Shown here in pieces: positions 38,011 to 49,500 of a stretch of DNA of 64,000 nt (positions are counted from its first letter, which is position 1; every line of letters begins with the position of its first letter). Made by a program: the position numbers and the translations under genes. The notes under the pieces were generated by a model. That model worked only from the letters and a program-made list of their open reading frames with translations. It was not told where the DNA came from and ran no database searches. This DNA is from Lewinella sp041392765 (lineage in GTDB: Bacteria; Bacteroidota; Bacteroidia; Chitinophagales; Saprospiraceae), in assembly GCA_041392765.1 (NCBI GenBank), contig JAWKLL010000026.1, positions 14,827-78,826 of the forward strand. Direction: 5' to 3'.

Positions 38011-38050
38011 CCTATTCCTATTGTGTTGTTTATTCCTACACCTATCGCAA

Positions 38051-38192
38051 AGGGACGGGATAAAAATAAACTGTTCAATTTTTGATTCGGAAAAATCTTC
38101 TAAATAATTGATCCCGATAACTATCGGGAGAAATTATGTGAAAATATTTGCGAATCGCCTAAAAAAATTGAACAATTTATTTCCGTCAAATT
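38051..38192. repeat. Repeat A5, variant with TTGAACAATTTATT arms
   Basis: Left GGGACGGGATAAAAATAAAC then TGTTCAATTTTT; right AAAAATTGAACAATTTATT then TCCGTCAAATT. Same termini as the other family A members but a different inner arm, shared with 7997-8061. The centre has the small palindrome CCCGATAACTATCGGG. A GC-rich repeat segment of the GGTGCTACGCTGCATCACC type follows at about 38230-38370, before the GH92 stop. Confidence 0.75.
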
Positions 38193-38375
38193 ACAAAGAG
38201 GTTGCAACAAGGAGTATTTCCATCGTTTTTCTTTGTGGCCCCCTAGGCTGCTACCGCTCCACCCAACCCCACGCCTAGGCCGGGTGCTACGCTGCATCAC
38301 CGCCCCCTTGCTTCGCAGGGATGCGGTGGTTCCGCTGCGCCCCCTGGTCCGGCTTCGCACCACGCAAACATCTTG

Positions 38376-40614
38376 CTATTTCCCCATTAAAAAGCGCAAC
38401 TCCCCGCCCTGCATCAAATCTTGGTATCCTACTTTTTCTAGCTTTATTTCCTGCCCATTCAGGAGGGTCTTTAGCACCTGTGAATGGGTAATGGATTGCC
38501 CTTCACAAACGATTGCTAATGACTTTTCGCCAGGTAGTTGCAGTAGTGCCCGCTCCACAATCGGTCTCCCAATCCAAAAAGCAGGGTCTCCTGGGCATAG
38601 CTGATAAAGCCCTAATGCGTTCAATACATACCAAGCCGACATCTGCCCGCAATCTTCATTACCGATGATGCCATCAGGCTGAGGGGTGTAAAAAGTGCGC
38701 ATGATACTATCCAGTAGGGTTCTTCCTTTCTCAGGTTGCCCCAAAGCATGGTAGAGATAGGCTACATGGTGGCTCGGTTCGTTGCCGTGGGCATACTGAC
38801 CAATCAGCCCCGAAATGTCGCCGGGTATCTCTTCGCCTTCTAAATACGCGGGTGCACGAAACAACGTATCCAACTGCCGGAGCAAGGCATCCTTCCCTCC
38901 CATCGTGTTGGCCAACCCCATAACATCATGCGGCACAAACCACGACCATTGCCAAGCATTGCCTTCTACAAAATCACCATAAAAATCGGCATAGAAAGGT
39001 GAAAAATGAGGCTTCCAATCCCCGTTGGACAAACGCCCTTGCATAAAACCTGTGGCGGGGTTCATATAGTAGCGATAGTATCCGGCGCGTTCCTTAAAAC
39101 GAGTGGCGATGCTGTCGTACCCCACTGCTTGCGCCAGTTGGGATATGCACCAATCGTAGTAAGCACACTCGACACCATAAGAAACGGAGTGGCTCAGGCT
39201 ATCAGCCGGAATATACCCCATCGCGTCGATGTAGGCCAAGTGTGGGGGTCTCAATTCTTTCGCGCGAGGTTCTATAGCGGAGGGGGAAGGCTCATAAACG
39301 GTTGCTTCCAATGCTGCATCAAGATACGCCCCCAGCTCACCTTGCAATATGCCTTTAGCCTGGTAATCAGCCCAGAGAGACACCGCAGGGTATCCTACCA
39401 TTGTGCCCGTGTAATTGGCCATGAGTGGCCATTTAGGCAAATACCCACCTTCTTGGGTTTTCACCAATAAGTTGTGCGCCCAGTTGTTACAGTGTTCGGG
39501 ATAGAGTAGGCTCATAAGCGGCGACCAAGCGCGAAAGGTGTCCCATAAAGAAAACACACTGTAGTTGACGTATCCTCCCGTAGCTTGGTGGATTTGTTTG
39601 TCCATCCCCCTGTAGCGGCCATCTACATCCTGGTACAGCACAGGTGCCATCAGGCAATGGTAGAAAGCGGTATAAAAAGTAGTGAGGAAAGCCGTATCAT
39701 TACTTTGCACCTGTATGCGCCCCAATTCCTGTTCCCAACTTGCACGATTGTCGTTTTGTACCTGCTCAAAATTCCAATGTGGGAGTTCTGCTTCTAGGTT
39801 GAGCCTTGCGCCTAAAGTATCCACCCCTGAAATACCAACTTTTACTTGTATCTGCCGAAGGGTATCGGCAAAAGATAGGAAAACCTTGAGCGACTTCCCT
39901 TCAAATTGGGTGACATTAGTTGGCAGCACACGCCCCTCATCCATAACGGAAAGCAAGTCAAGCGGCTCAGAAAACCGAGCATAAAAATATACAGGATGGT
40001 CATACGCCCACCCACTGGTCGTTTGTTGGCCTCTGATGGTATAAGCATCTACCATTTCTAAGCTTGCCGAAACAGGGCGATGCCCCCAATTAGGCTGCAG
40101 TACATGCCCTAAGTGCCACATCATACGAGCATTCCCCTCTTCGAAGGTGTAGCGATGCATACCTGTTCGGGGCGTAGTGGTTAACTCCGCTTGCACGCCA
40201 AAATTATCGAGCTGCACCCGATAATAACCTACCTCCGCTACTTCCGTTTCTTTGCGAAATGTGGCTACAAGGCTGTCGTGTATCGGCTATGTAAAAGGCA
40301 ACACCAACACATCCCCCAAATCGCCAATCCCCGTTCCGCTGAGGTGAGTATGTGAAAAACCATAGATGAGGCTATCCGCAAAATGGTAGCCCGAGGAAGC
40401 ATCCCAACCCATAATATGCGTATCGAGACTAATTGCACGGCACCGAAAGGCGTAGTTGGTCCTGGAAAAGTATGACCATGCCCCCCGTACCCACGAATGG
40501 ATTTACGAACTGGCTCCACTGTGGTACACGAGGTGTGTTTTGCGAAGGAGTGGAACAACCTATGCAAAGGAACACACTTGCAAAAAGGATTGAGCCATGG
40601 TACTGTCGAAACAT
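38376..40614 (-). CDS. GH92 alpha-mannosidase lipoprotein (frameshifts and one in-frame stop)
   Basis: About 746 aa. Lipobox SVFLCIGC; N-domain VNPFVGTGG, HGHTFPGPTTPFGAVQL, THIMGWDASSGYHF and FSHTHLSGTGIGDLGD; catalytic (alpha/alpha)6 domain with QVQNDNRASWEQELGRI, FYTAFYHCLMAP, YSVFSLWDTFRAW, VGYPAVSLWADY, GYIPADS, EGNAWQWSWFVPHDV and NEDCGQMSAWYVLNALG, including the acid/base and base regions. GH92 enzymes are calcium-dependent exo-alpha-mannosidases of N-glycans. Frames change near 40487 and 40441, and a TAG at about 40292 lies in frame between DVLVLPFT and PIHDSLVATF. With two nearby indels, that stop is probably also a base error. Confidence 0.9.
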
Positions 40615-40646
40615 ATAGTAACCTTTTGATTTTACGATATTTTGTG

Positions 40647-40756
40647 TGAGCGATGCGGCGCCCCTTGCCCCGCAGGGGTATCGGCTCAGCCGATAGGGCA
40701 AAGCGTAGCGACCCCGTGGTATAGCCTAGTGCGTTGCCACGGGGGCACACCCTAAC
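40647..40756. repeat. GC-rich intergenic repeat (GTGAGCGATG ... CACCCTAAC)
   Basis: Begins GTGAGCGATGCGGCGCCCCT and ends GGGGGCACACCCTAAC, with the inner inverted CGGCTCAGCCG. Similar words and order occur at 31240-31388, and fragments near 7598-7642. It lies upstream of GH92, next to repeat B2. Confidence 0.6.
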
Positions 40757-40765
40757 AAACGCATC

Positions 40766-40930
40766 TAAGAGTATGTCTAAAATTTCCTCAATTGGCTTCA
40801 AGCGGCAAATATCGCCCTGTCCTTCGTTGAAAATGCTCGCCGATGCTTCCGGCATCGACTGCGCTTTTCGCCTTGGTCAGAACAATATTTGTTCCCTTTC
40901 GCTCAACCAGAAAATTTAGACATACTCTAA
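40766..40930. repeat. Repeat B2, 165-bp element with TAAGAGTATGTCTAAA inverted ends
   Basis: Left TAAGAGTATGTCTAAAATTT, right AAATTTAGACATACTCTAA. The centre CGCCGATGCTTCCGGCATCG and TGCGCTTTTCGCCTT is shared with B3 (46295-46470). Its right end overlaps the stop codon of the AGE-family epimerase gene. Confidence 0.85.
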
Positions 40931-42134
40931 GCGTATGTCTTGCGAGCCACATCGTCTGTTGCCAATTGCTCCAATTCCCTGAAACAAAGATACAAGGCAC
41001 GAGGTACATGGAAGCAACCTTTCCATTTTCCACCTTTTAGCGGCAGCAATACTTCCCCCCTTCGGTTGAGGTAGCCAAACCACTCCATACCCCCTTGAGG
41101 ATCAGGAAAGTGAGACCATGTGTAGTCGTGTACTTTTTGAAACCAAGCGGCACAATCAGGCATTCCCGTTAAACGATACGCCTTCAGCAATGCGACCAGC
41201 GTTTCGAGGTGCACCCACCAAAGTTTTTGATCCCATTCCAACTGTTGAGGAGGATGCCCAAGGCGGTCGAGAAAATAAAAAATGCCGCCATATTGTGAAT
41301 CCCACCCATGATTGAGGATAGCAAGGCAAATTTCAGCGAGCTGCTGTGCTAGTGCCTGATCTTTGTTGCGTTCAGCAATATCCATCAAGAACCAGCAAGC
41401 CTCGATGCCATGCCCGGGGTTGAGCAGCCGCCCATCGAAGGAATCGACGAACTGACCTGTTGGGCCTACATTTTCCAATAGTAGGAGTTGCTCTTTATCC
41501 AAAAATGCCCCAACACTTCATGGGTACAATGGGCGATGGTTTGCGCTACCTGTTCAGGAGGTAAAACATCGGATAGTTCCAACGTTAGATTGCAGAGGAT
41601 CATCGGCAAGGCGAAATTTTTCAGCGGGCGAGTCCCGCCTACCGCCTTGGAATAAGCGCCTTTGGGGTTGGGAGCGCGTTCCATGATACGATTGAAAAGC
41701 CGCAGTGCCTCATGGGAATAACGCTGTTCACCCGTTGCAGTGGCATAAGTGCTATAAGCCATGGCAACGAAACAGTCGGAAAAAATGTTGTAGGGTGCTA
41801 CCAAGGGATTACCTTGCCGATCCAATGCGAAGTAGCAGTCGCCATTGGGTGCAAAAGCGAACTTTTCGATAAACTGAATGCCATGAGTGGCAATATCCAA
41901 CCATCGCTGTTGCGGATCGAGGCGTTGATAAAGCATGGCAAAAGTCCATACTTGGCGTGCTTGTAGCCAGATAAACTTGTCGGTATCATAACAACTGCCC
42001 TGTGCATCGAGGCAGGTGAAAAAGCCACCGGATACGGTATCGATGCTGTACTGCTCCCAGAAAGGAACCACATCCTGTAGGAGTGCATTCAGGTACTGGT
42101 GGCGGTGGTTGTCCCAATTGATATCCATAATCAT
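40927..42134 (-). CDS. N-acylglucosamine 2-epimerase (AGE) family protein (one frameshift)
   Basis: About 402 aa of the (alpha/alpha)6-barrel AGE family. Seen: FTCLDAQGSCYDTDKFIWLQ and ARQVWTFAMLYQRL (substrate-pocket Arg and Trp), FALDRQGNPL, NIFSDCFVAMAY, LLNPGHGIEACWFLM (catalytic His region) and KLWWVHLETLVALL with the second His. The frame changes near 41500, between EVLGHF and KEQLLLLENVG. The family includes GlcNAc/ManNAc 2-epimerases and cellobiose or mannose 2-epimerases; sitting with a symporter, DUF4434 and GH92 under an apparent NagB-linked regulator, an amino-sugar or mannose epimerase is likely. Its ATG overlaps the DUF4434 stop. The TAG stop comes from repeat B2. Confidence 0.87.
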
Positions 42135-43057
42135 AGTCCTATGTATTCCTTGTAGCGATTGAATAAATGGTGCGCTTGGCGATAGCTGGAATGTGGGCTC
42201 ATGAAGTGCGAAAACTCAAAAGTTATTGCCTTGTCCATACCTACACGGCGAGCAGCTTCTAACTTAAAACGCATCTTTTCCCATTTAATAGGGAGAAATT
42301 TGATGGGCATATCGCGGTCGAAGCTTTCGCAATTTGTCCAACCTTGGATGCCGTAGTGATCGCTAAGTTGCTTATTGACACGCATAAAATCTTCGAGATC
42401 TTCAAAATCAACATGCCCATCTTGAAAAGCAATCGTATCGACAATACCTTGGACGTTGCGCAGTACCTCGTCCCATTCCTGCCGATGTGATTCAAGGGTA
42501 ATACCTTCCGCTCTCGCCACGGCTGCATCGCTGGCCAGCAGGGCTTTTTTTCCATCTATGTAAGGAGAGATTAGGATAGGTGCAGGCAACAGGTTTTTAC
42601 AAAAATGCCCCATGATCGCATATTCTTCCACGACTCCCGTGTCATTGCGGTTGATCTCGTGAGAAAAGTACCAGCCGCCAAAAGCAGGGTGTGCGCCATA
42701 ACGATCTACGACCTCCTGTATGACTTTTTTGTTCAATGCGGTTTCTTCCTGATAACGTGCATTAACCCAGTACTTGCCAGAATCGTACAACCCGAAGTAA
42801 AAACGCATGCCGTAGCGATGACTGAGGTCTAAGAAAAGCGCCACCAGGTCGATCGGAGGCGTAAAACACCCCTCCTCGCGCACCAGTACCTCTGATGGAT
42901 AAGTGATCCACCGCTTGTATCCTGAACGAATCAGGATGACGGTATCAATGCCAATAGATTGCATAGCCTGAAAATCAGCTTCCCATTCCTGAGGGCCCCA
43001 GTTTTGGTGGTTAATATCGTGGCTAATTTCATCTAAAAAAGTGCCTGTTATTTTCAT
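42131..43057 (-). CDS. DUF4434-type TIM-barrel glycosidase-like protein
   Basis: 308 aa, intact. KITGTFLDEISHDINHQNWG at the start, then DFQAMQSIGIDTVILIRSGY, YGMRFYFGLYDSGKYW, HPAFGGWYFSHEINRN and VDTIAFQDGHVDFEDLEDF, a (beta/alpha)8 pattern with candidate acidic residues in SHEIN and AFQDG. No signal peptide, so it acts on imported sugar in the cytoplasm or is a non-classical enzyme. ATG 43057 is preferred to 43075 because MKITGTFLDE matches the family start. It overlaps the AGE gene by ATGA and follows the symporter by 53 bases. Confidence 0.82.
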   Translation of the reverse strand: MKITGTFLDEISHDINHQNWGPQEWEADFQAMQSIGIDTVILIRSGYKRWITYPSEVLVREEGCFTPPIDLVALFLDLSHRYGMRFYFGLYDSGKYWVNARYQEETALNKKVIQEVVDRYGAHPAFGGWYFSHEINRNDTGVVEEYAIMGHFCKNLLPAPILISPYIDGKKALLASDAAVARAEGITLESHRQEWDEVLRNVQGIVDTIAFQDGHVDFEDLEDFMRVNKQLSDHYGIQGWTNCESFDRDMPIKFLPIKWEKMRFKLEAARRVGMDKAITFEFSHFMSPHSSYRQAHHLFNRYKEYIGL

Positions 43058-43110
43058 GGTTGATGATGAATACATTTATAAACAGTTGGACGGAAATAAA
43101 CTAACTGACC

Positions 43111-44931
43111 CTAGTCTTCCAATTTATCCCACCAGTATAACTTTAGCAATACGCTACACACCGCCAATACCGCTATACTATAAGCCAGGTGAGTGTATTC
43201 GCGAATAAGCAGATACATCGGAATCACAACCATCGACATTTGCCATGCGGTGCCAACTATGATATTGAATATATCGCGACTCAGTTGCGTATTGCCTTTG
43301 AAATTGGGGTCTTCAGCTACGACAAGATCGTGGATGGGTTTCCAAAATCCCCATGGGCGAACATTTTTGTAAAATGCCATGAGCGATGGTGTGTCCACAG
43401 GCGGTGTGAGTAATGTGCCAGCAATAGATCCGATAAAAGAAAGTAATAAAATGAGCGGAAAAGTATGGAGACTAAAGGCACCTGGAAAGATTTGGGGTAC
43501 GGCCAATGAAGCGATAAGCCCCGTGAGCATGCCCCAAAAATAGCCGTATCCGTTGAAACGCCACCAAATCCATTTCAGCACATTGGCAGCAGCGTATCCA
43601 CCATACAAAGAGCCGACAATCCATTTGGTAAGAGAGTCGATAGAGTCGATATGAAAGCCAACCCATACGCCCAAAACAACCAAGAGGATAGAAGCGAGGT
43701 AACTGAGGCGGATATACGTTCGGTTGTCCGCATCAGGTGCGATGTAGCGTTTGTAAATATCGTTGACGAGGTAAGCAGGAGCCGCGTTGACAAAGGCAGC
43801 AAAAGTGGACATAAAAGCCGCTAATAACCCAGCCAAGACCAACCCCATTATGCCCGTAGGCAAAAAATTATTGATGGCATAGGGCAAGATGAGTTCAAAG
43901 TCAATATTTGTGCCCATCTCCAACAACTGAGGCCGGAAAAAAACCAGCCCCAATACCGCCAGGCCCGCGATCATGAGATAGCGAGGTAAGTAAAGTACCA
44001 CAATGGTAAGGCCACTCATTTTGGCGGCTTCCGCTGGGGTTTTAGTAGCCAGCACCCGTTGCATGTCATAACTAGGTACAGGGCCTGCCAGCGAAGCAAA
44101 AATACCTTTAAAAACCATCAACATCACGACAATGCCAAACATATTGAAATCATCCTTGGCAATGTAATCATTGATGGCAGGCAGTTGTTGAGACCAGTCG
44201 AGGTTCAGCTCCCAGCCGAACCAAAAATCCTTCCACCCCGGCGGTACAGCTTCCGCTATCTGTTCATACGACACCTTGCTGAACACCAACCAGCCAATGA
44301 GAACACTCACTAAGAGCATGATAATAAATTGTAGTATCTCGGTTCCGACCACGCTGTACATGCCCCCTTTGACTACATACAAGGTAGTCAGTCCAACAAT
44401 GATGAGTGCATAGGCATGCTCATTGGAGACACTAGCACCTAAGCATTGAAAGGAAAGGTCGTAGGGGATAAAAGTAGTAGTGAATTTACCAATGCCCTCA
44501 AACGCATAAGCAATGAACCCAATAACACTGACTAAAGCAAAAATGACAACAATCAGATGAGACAATTCCCTGCCTTTATTGGCACCAAAACGGGTGGATA
44601 GCCACTCCGCACCAGTCATAGCACCCGATCTTCGCAACCATACTGCCAGAAACACCATAACAAAAACTTGGTTCCACACAGGCCAAAGCCAAGGAATCCA
44701 AGCACTCTTCACGCCATATACAACGAGGATAGCAACCGTCCACATGACCCCGGAAATATCAAACATACCGGATGCATTGGAGATGCCCAGAATGTACCAG
44801 GGAATAGAATTGCCACCTAAAAAGTAAGATTGCAAATTCTTGGATGCCCGCTTTGACAGGTAAAAACCAATGCCTACGGAGAGCACTAGATAAGCAAGGA
44901 TAATGAGCAGGTCGATGAGTTGGAGTTGCAT
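43111..44931 (-). CDS. SSS-family sodium:solute symporter
   Basis: 606 aa, intact, about 13-14 transmembrane helices. N-terminus LIILAYLVLSVGIGFYLSKR ASKN; the sodium-binding region GISNASGMFDISGVMW; RRSGAMTGAEWLSTRFG; YVVKGGMYSVVGTEILQFI; GLLAAFMSTFAAFVNAAPAY. The LSTRFG and family core match solute:sodium symporters such as those for sialic acid or sugars. In this operon it probably imports a mono- or disaccharide released outside. One arm of repeat A (GGACGGAAATAAACTAACTG, 43088-43107) lies just after its stop. Confidence 0.92.
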   Translation of the reverse strand: MQLQLIDLLIILAYLVLSVGIGFYLSKRASKNLQSYFLGGNSIPWYILGISNASGMFDISGVMWTVAILVVYGVKSAWIPWLWPVWNQVFVMVFLAVWLRRSGAMTGAEWLSTRFGANKGRELSHLIVVIFALVSVIGFIAYAFEGIGKFTTTFIPYDLSFQCLGASVSNEHAYALIIVGLTTLYVVKGGMYSVVGTEILQFIIMLLVSVLIGWLVFSKVSYEQIAEAVPPGWKDFWFGWELNLDWSQQLPAINDYIAKDDFNMFGIVVMLMVFKGIFASLAGPVPSYDMQRVLATKTPAEAAKMSGLTIVVLYLPRYLMIAGLAVLGLVFFRPQLLEMGTNIDFELILPYAINNFLPTGIMGLVLAGLLAAFMSTFAAFVNAAPAYLVNDIYKRYIAPDADNRTYIRLSYLASILLVVLGVWVGFHIDSIDSLTKWIVGSLYGGYAAANVLKWIWWRFNGYGYFWGMLTGLIASLAVPQIFPGAFSLHTFPLILLLSFIGSIAGTLLTPPVDTPSLMAFYKNVRPWGFWKPIHDLVVAEDPNFKGNTQLSRDIFNIIVGTAWQMSMVVIPMYLLIREYTHLAYSIAVLAVCSVLLKLYWWDKLED

Positions 44932-44991
44932 GCTATGTCGTTTTACGTTTTGCTGAATGTTGCCGATTTTAGTGTTGTTGAATCTTACGCC

Positions 44992-46156
44992 CTACTGACT
45001 TTTATAGGAAGCTTGTAGCACCGTATGAAAACGAGGATCTTGTGTAATCCATTGGGTATAAAAAGCTTTCTCCACCAAAATGACATTCCGCATTAAATGA
45101 TAAAATGCTGTCAAGTGTAGCGGCATCCACCAAACAGGCATCCGCAATACCTAGTAATATGCCCGGCATAAACTGACTCTTTTGCAACCCGGCATGAGCC
45201 GCATATTCCCAGCTTTCAGATACCGTAGCTTGGTAAGCAGCAAAGTGCGTTCGGTAACATTGTACATTTAGTCTATCCACATACCCCATCTCCACCCAGG
45301 TGGGCCAGTCTTGCATCAGGTGCTCCCTGCACCACGGAAAAGGGTTGGGAGAAAAGCTACTATTGCCGTACTCTTTTAGCCTTCACCACACGATACATCT
45401 TCTCTACAAAACTATTAAGCAGTTCCAACCTCCAATTCACCCAAAGGCTATCTCGAAAATCGGCAGGCGGCAAGCTGCCATCGTGTGTCGCACGGTATCG
45501 TGCTACGGTAAGGCTGTCGTATCCACTATCGGCAGGGCTGGCAGGCAATCGATCATCGCCCTGTATGCCATCTACATCCGGATACTTGTCCATTGATTCG
45601 GCAATCAAATCCAGTATAAATTGTTGGACTTGTGGGTGGTAAGCATTGAAATAGTAATCGCTGTTGTTGTAGTGGCAAGGTTGCCCGTCGTGCCCCCGTC
45701 CAATCCAATCGGGGTGTTTAGATAAAATGGGATGGGTAGCATCCGGCATTTCCCCGTTTGGTATCCATCCGAACTCGAACCAAAAACCACCTTCATCTGC
45801 CGCTGGTGTGCAGCTTGTATTAGGTATCCCAGTGGATCAAATTCCAACAGAACAATGTCCTTAAACATCCAGTATCCGTCAAAGTAGGGTAATGGCTGTT
45901 ATTCCAAAGAACTTCACTAGGAAAGCAGTTTGGTTGTCGCCAAAACACATACATAAAGTGTACTAAATCCCAAGGAACGCAATTGCTCCAACTGAGCGTC
46001 CATACTATCCGCATGGTGCATGATGGTATTGTGGCGTGGCGCAGCGATCCAAACGCCTCGATCTACAAGCGTGTGCTTTTCAGTTGGTTGAGTGGCAGGA
46101 AAAGAGCAGGCATTCAGCATGAGCAACCACATCAACAACTTACCAATACGCCCCAT
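44992..46156 (-). CDS. GHL10-type glycosyl hydrolase lipoprotein (at least four frameshifts)
   Basis: About 388 aa. Lipobox MWLLMLNAC; RGVWIAAPRHNTIMHHADSM, LEQLRSLGFSTLYVC, FDPLGYLIQAAHQRQMKVVF, VQQFILDLIAESMDKYPDVD, GIQGDDRLPASPADSGYDS, then GYVDRLNVQCYRTHF and GILLGIADACLVDAA. This is the glycosyl-hydrolase-like 10 (PF02638) barrel. Frames break near 45930, 45840, 45760, 45350 and 45065; the reconstructed end is RFHTVLQASYKSQ with TAG at 44992. First gene of the minus-strand operon, behind an exact -7 box and the palindromic operator. ATG 46156 is preferred over 46183. Confidence 0.82.
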
Positions 46157-46211
46157 AATGTAGCTCCGTGGGTATGCTTTCACTTCAATATCAACTTAGT
46201 TTATACCTTCA

Positions 46212-46270
46212 CAAAGATAAAATAAATTTTGACCGTGTGCGCACACATCCGAATAATTTTTGTATTTTTG
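46212..46270. promoter_or_regulatory. Divergent promoters with a LacI-type operator
   Basis: The palindrome GTGTGCGCACAC at 46235-46246 lies between two outward -7 boxes: CAAAGATA at 46212-46219 (TATCTTTG on the minus strand, for the GHL10 operon) and TATTTTTG at 46263-46270 (plus strand, for SusC). A protein bound there would cover both -33 regions. The same palindrome recurs at 57761-57772 beside the LacI gene. Confidence 0.75.
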
Positions 46271-46294
46271 CCATTACGATGAACCAATGCTTCG

Positions 46295-46470
46295 TAGAGT
46301 ATATCTAAAGTTCTCTCAATTGGCTGCAAGCGACCAATTTTATCCTGTTCGGCGTTGTATCCCGATAGCTATCGGGACGCCGATGCTTCCGGCATCGACT
46401 GCGCTTTTCGCCTTGAACAGAACAAAATTTACTCACTTTCGCTCAATCAGAGAAATTTAGACATACTCTA
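46295..46470. repeat. Repeat B3 between the SusC promoter and its start
   Basis: TAGAGTATATCTAAAGTTCT at the left, AATTTAGACATACTCTA at the right; the centre shares GACGCCGATGCTTCCGGCAT with B2 and adds CCCGATAGCTATCGGG. It lies inside the presumed 5' leader of the SusC mRNA and could form a long hairpin there. Confidence 0.85.
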
Positions 46471-46527
46471 TATCATTGAACTTTAATTCATCAAAGAGAC
46501 AATTTTCATTCACTAAACTAAACTTGC

Positions 46528-49500
46528 ATGATGAACTTAACAATGTCAGCAACTTTTTCCGGCGGGGCTATAACACCCTGTACTGCTGTGCTGTCTGTTA
46601 CTATCTGCTGCTGCCATACAGGCACAAAGTGTTAGCGGACAAGTAACAGACGACAGCGGTTTACCACTGATTGGTGCCTCCATATTGGAAAAAGGCACCC
46701 CTAATGGCACCGTCACTGATCCTGATGGTAAATTCTCGATTAACCTGAGTAAAATTCCCACTACATTGGTGGTGTCCTACATTGGCTACACGACCAACGA
46801 GGTGGGTGTGGAAAGTGCGAGTAGCGACCTGAAAATCATGTTGAGCGAAGGTGCGCAATTAGACGAAGTAGTAGTTACAGCATTAGGTATCGAACGCAGC
46901 AAGAAAAACCTTACCTACTCTGTTCAAGAGTTGGAGGGCGATGACGTTCGGGTAACACGTGACCCGAACTTTGTCAACACGCTCAACGGCAAAGTAGCGG
47001 GCTTGGTAGTTACCACCAATGCCAGCGGCCTGGTGGTGCTGCAAGGGTTGTTCTCCGTGGCAATCGTTCCATTTCTGGCACGAATAATGCATTAGTTGTA
47101 GTGGATGGTGTACCTATCGACAACTCCAACCGAGGGCAGACAAGCAATGATTTTGGTGGGTACAACAGCATCGACGGGGTTTCTTCTATCAACCCCGCAG
47201 ACATTGAGAGTATCAGCTTCTTGAAGGGTGGGGCTGCCGCCGTTCTCTACGGAAGCCGTGGTGCCAATGGCGTAATGTTGATCACCACCAAAAAAGGGAA
47301 AGCTGGCAAAATCAGCATGAACCTTAATTCAGGTGTCAATTTTGAGTCCCCTACCCTATTGCCGAGCTTGCAGAACACATACGGACAAGGCAACGGCGGT
47401 ACATCCAACACAACTTCTTCTGGTAGCTGGGGTGGTAAAACAACGACTTATCCCGATAACGTGGCGGACTTCTTCCGCACGGGAGTTAGTCTTAGCAATA
47501 GCCTAGGTATCACAGGTGGAACAGAAAAAACTCAGGTTTACTTCTCCTACACGAATAACCGCGACCAGGCATCATTGCTAATAACCAACTCAACCGCAAC
47601 ACCTTCAATTTGCGTATTGGCACGCAAATTTCAGAGCGATTGACGGGGGACTTCAAAGCGACCCTGATGCGTCAGCAAATTGACAACAAAGTTAAAGTAG
47701 GTGAAGAAAGTGGCATTGTGCAAAACTTGTACAAAATACCCCGTTCTGTGGATTTAGGTGCCTATGAAACTTTTGAGGACGAAAACGGCAATCCTACCTA
47801 CTGGACGACCTCTTCTATTTACATGAACCCCTATTGGTCGCTGAATCGCGTACTTAATGACGACAGCCGCGATCGCAACATGTTTCTTGGTAGCCTTACG
47901 TATGCCATCACCGACAAGATGAACCTGACAGGGCGTGCTAGCTTGGATCGTTCCAACGACTTGCTTACGTTCAAGTTTTATAACAATACGCTACTTTTCG
48001 CTGGCCCTGGTGGGTCTTACCAAGAAGGAAGCGGCTATTTTCAGGAAAACAACTTCGATTTATTCTTGAACGGCTACACTGAACTTGGCAGCAACTTGCG
48101 GATGGATTATATGTTGGGTACAGCCTTGAACAAACGGGATTCCAAATATACCTTTATCAATGCCAACGGATTGCTAGTGCCTAATAAATTCTCTACGGAT
48201 TTTGGGCGTAATGTGGCCACTACCAGCAGTCTTTCCGAAAGAGAATACCAGTCTGTCTTTGGTACTTTGTCCTTCGCATACAAAAACTTCCTGATCGTAG
48301 ATGCATCTGCTCGCAACGACTGGTCGTCCACTTTACCTGCTCCTCATTCGTTCTTCTACCCATCGGTAGGGGTTTCTTTGATTGTGAGCGACATGGTAAG
48401 TATGCCAGACTTTTTCTCCTTCTTCAAGCTGCGCGGTGGCTGGTCGGAAGTAGGTAACGATGCCGATCCTTACCGTTTGCAAAACACCTTCTCCGTTCAG
48501 CAAGGGGGTACCAATGGATTCATCGCACAAGATCCGACTAAGAACATTCCTGATCTGAAGCCAGAAATCACCAAAACACTGGAATTTGGTTTTGACATGC
48601 GTGCACTGCGTGGTCGCTTAGGCTTGGATGTGACTTACTACAAAACTAATTCTATCAACCAGTTGCTGTTAGTGCCACTACCAGCGCCTTCAGGCTTCTC
48701 ACAGGAATACATCAATGCAGGTAACATCCAGAACCAGGGTGTAGAAATTATGTTGAATTGGAGAGCTATTGAAAAAGAGAATTTCTCCTACAATACTACC
48801 TTGAACTACGCACGTAACGTCAACGACATCATCGAACTATCTGAGCGTACGAAAAGTGTATTCCTAGGCGGAGGTTTTGGACGTACCGCAGACGCATTGG
48901 TAGAAGAAGGTGGCCGCTATGGTGATCTCTATGCTGAAGGTTGGCTGCGCGATGACCAAGGCCGCTTTGTGGTGGATGCCCAAGGGTTGCCTGTTGGATC
49001 GGGTGCTGGGCAAACCTCTATTGGCAACTTCAACCCCAATTTCACATTGGGCTGGAACAACCAATTCAATATCAAAGGGTAACTTTAGGATTATTGATTG
49101 ATGGCCGTTTCGGAGGCGTGATGGTTTCAGGAACAGATGCTAACCTCGCGTTTGATGGCACTGCCGACTACACCGAAGCGTTCCGCGACGGAGGCTTGGT
49201 ATTGGATGCCGTAACCGCTAATGGGGAGAAAAATACTACAGCTATCAGTGCCGAGCAATTGTGGACACGGGTTTCAGGGGGTCGTTACTCCTTTGGTGAA
49301 TTTTTCACTTACGATGCTACCAATGTCCGTATCCGTGAAGCATCTTTAGGTTACAATTTCAATGTGCCTTCTGCTTGAAAGTGGAGTCGCTGCGTCTATC
49401 GCTTGTAGCGCGCAACTTAGCGTTCCTCTATAGAGGTAAAGCAATACTGGACATCCCCGGTATTCCTGAGCGTACCATGAATTTCGACCCCGACATCCAG

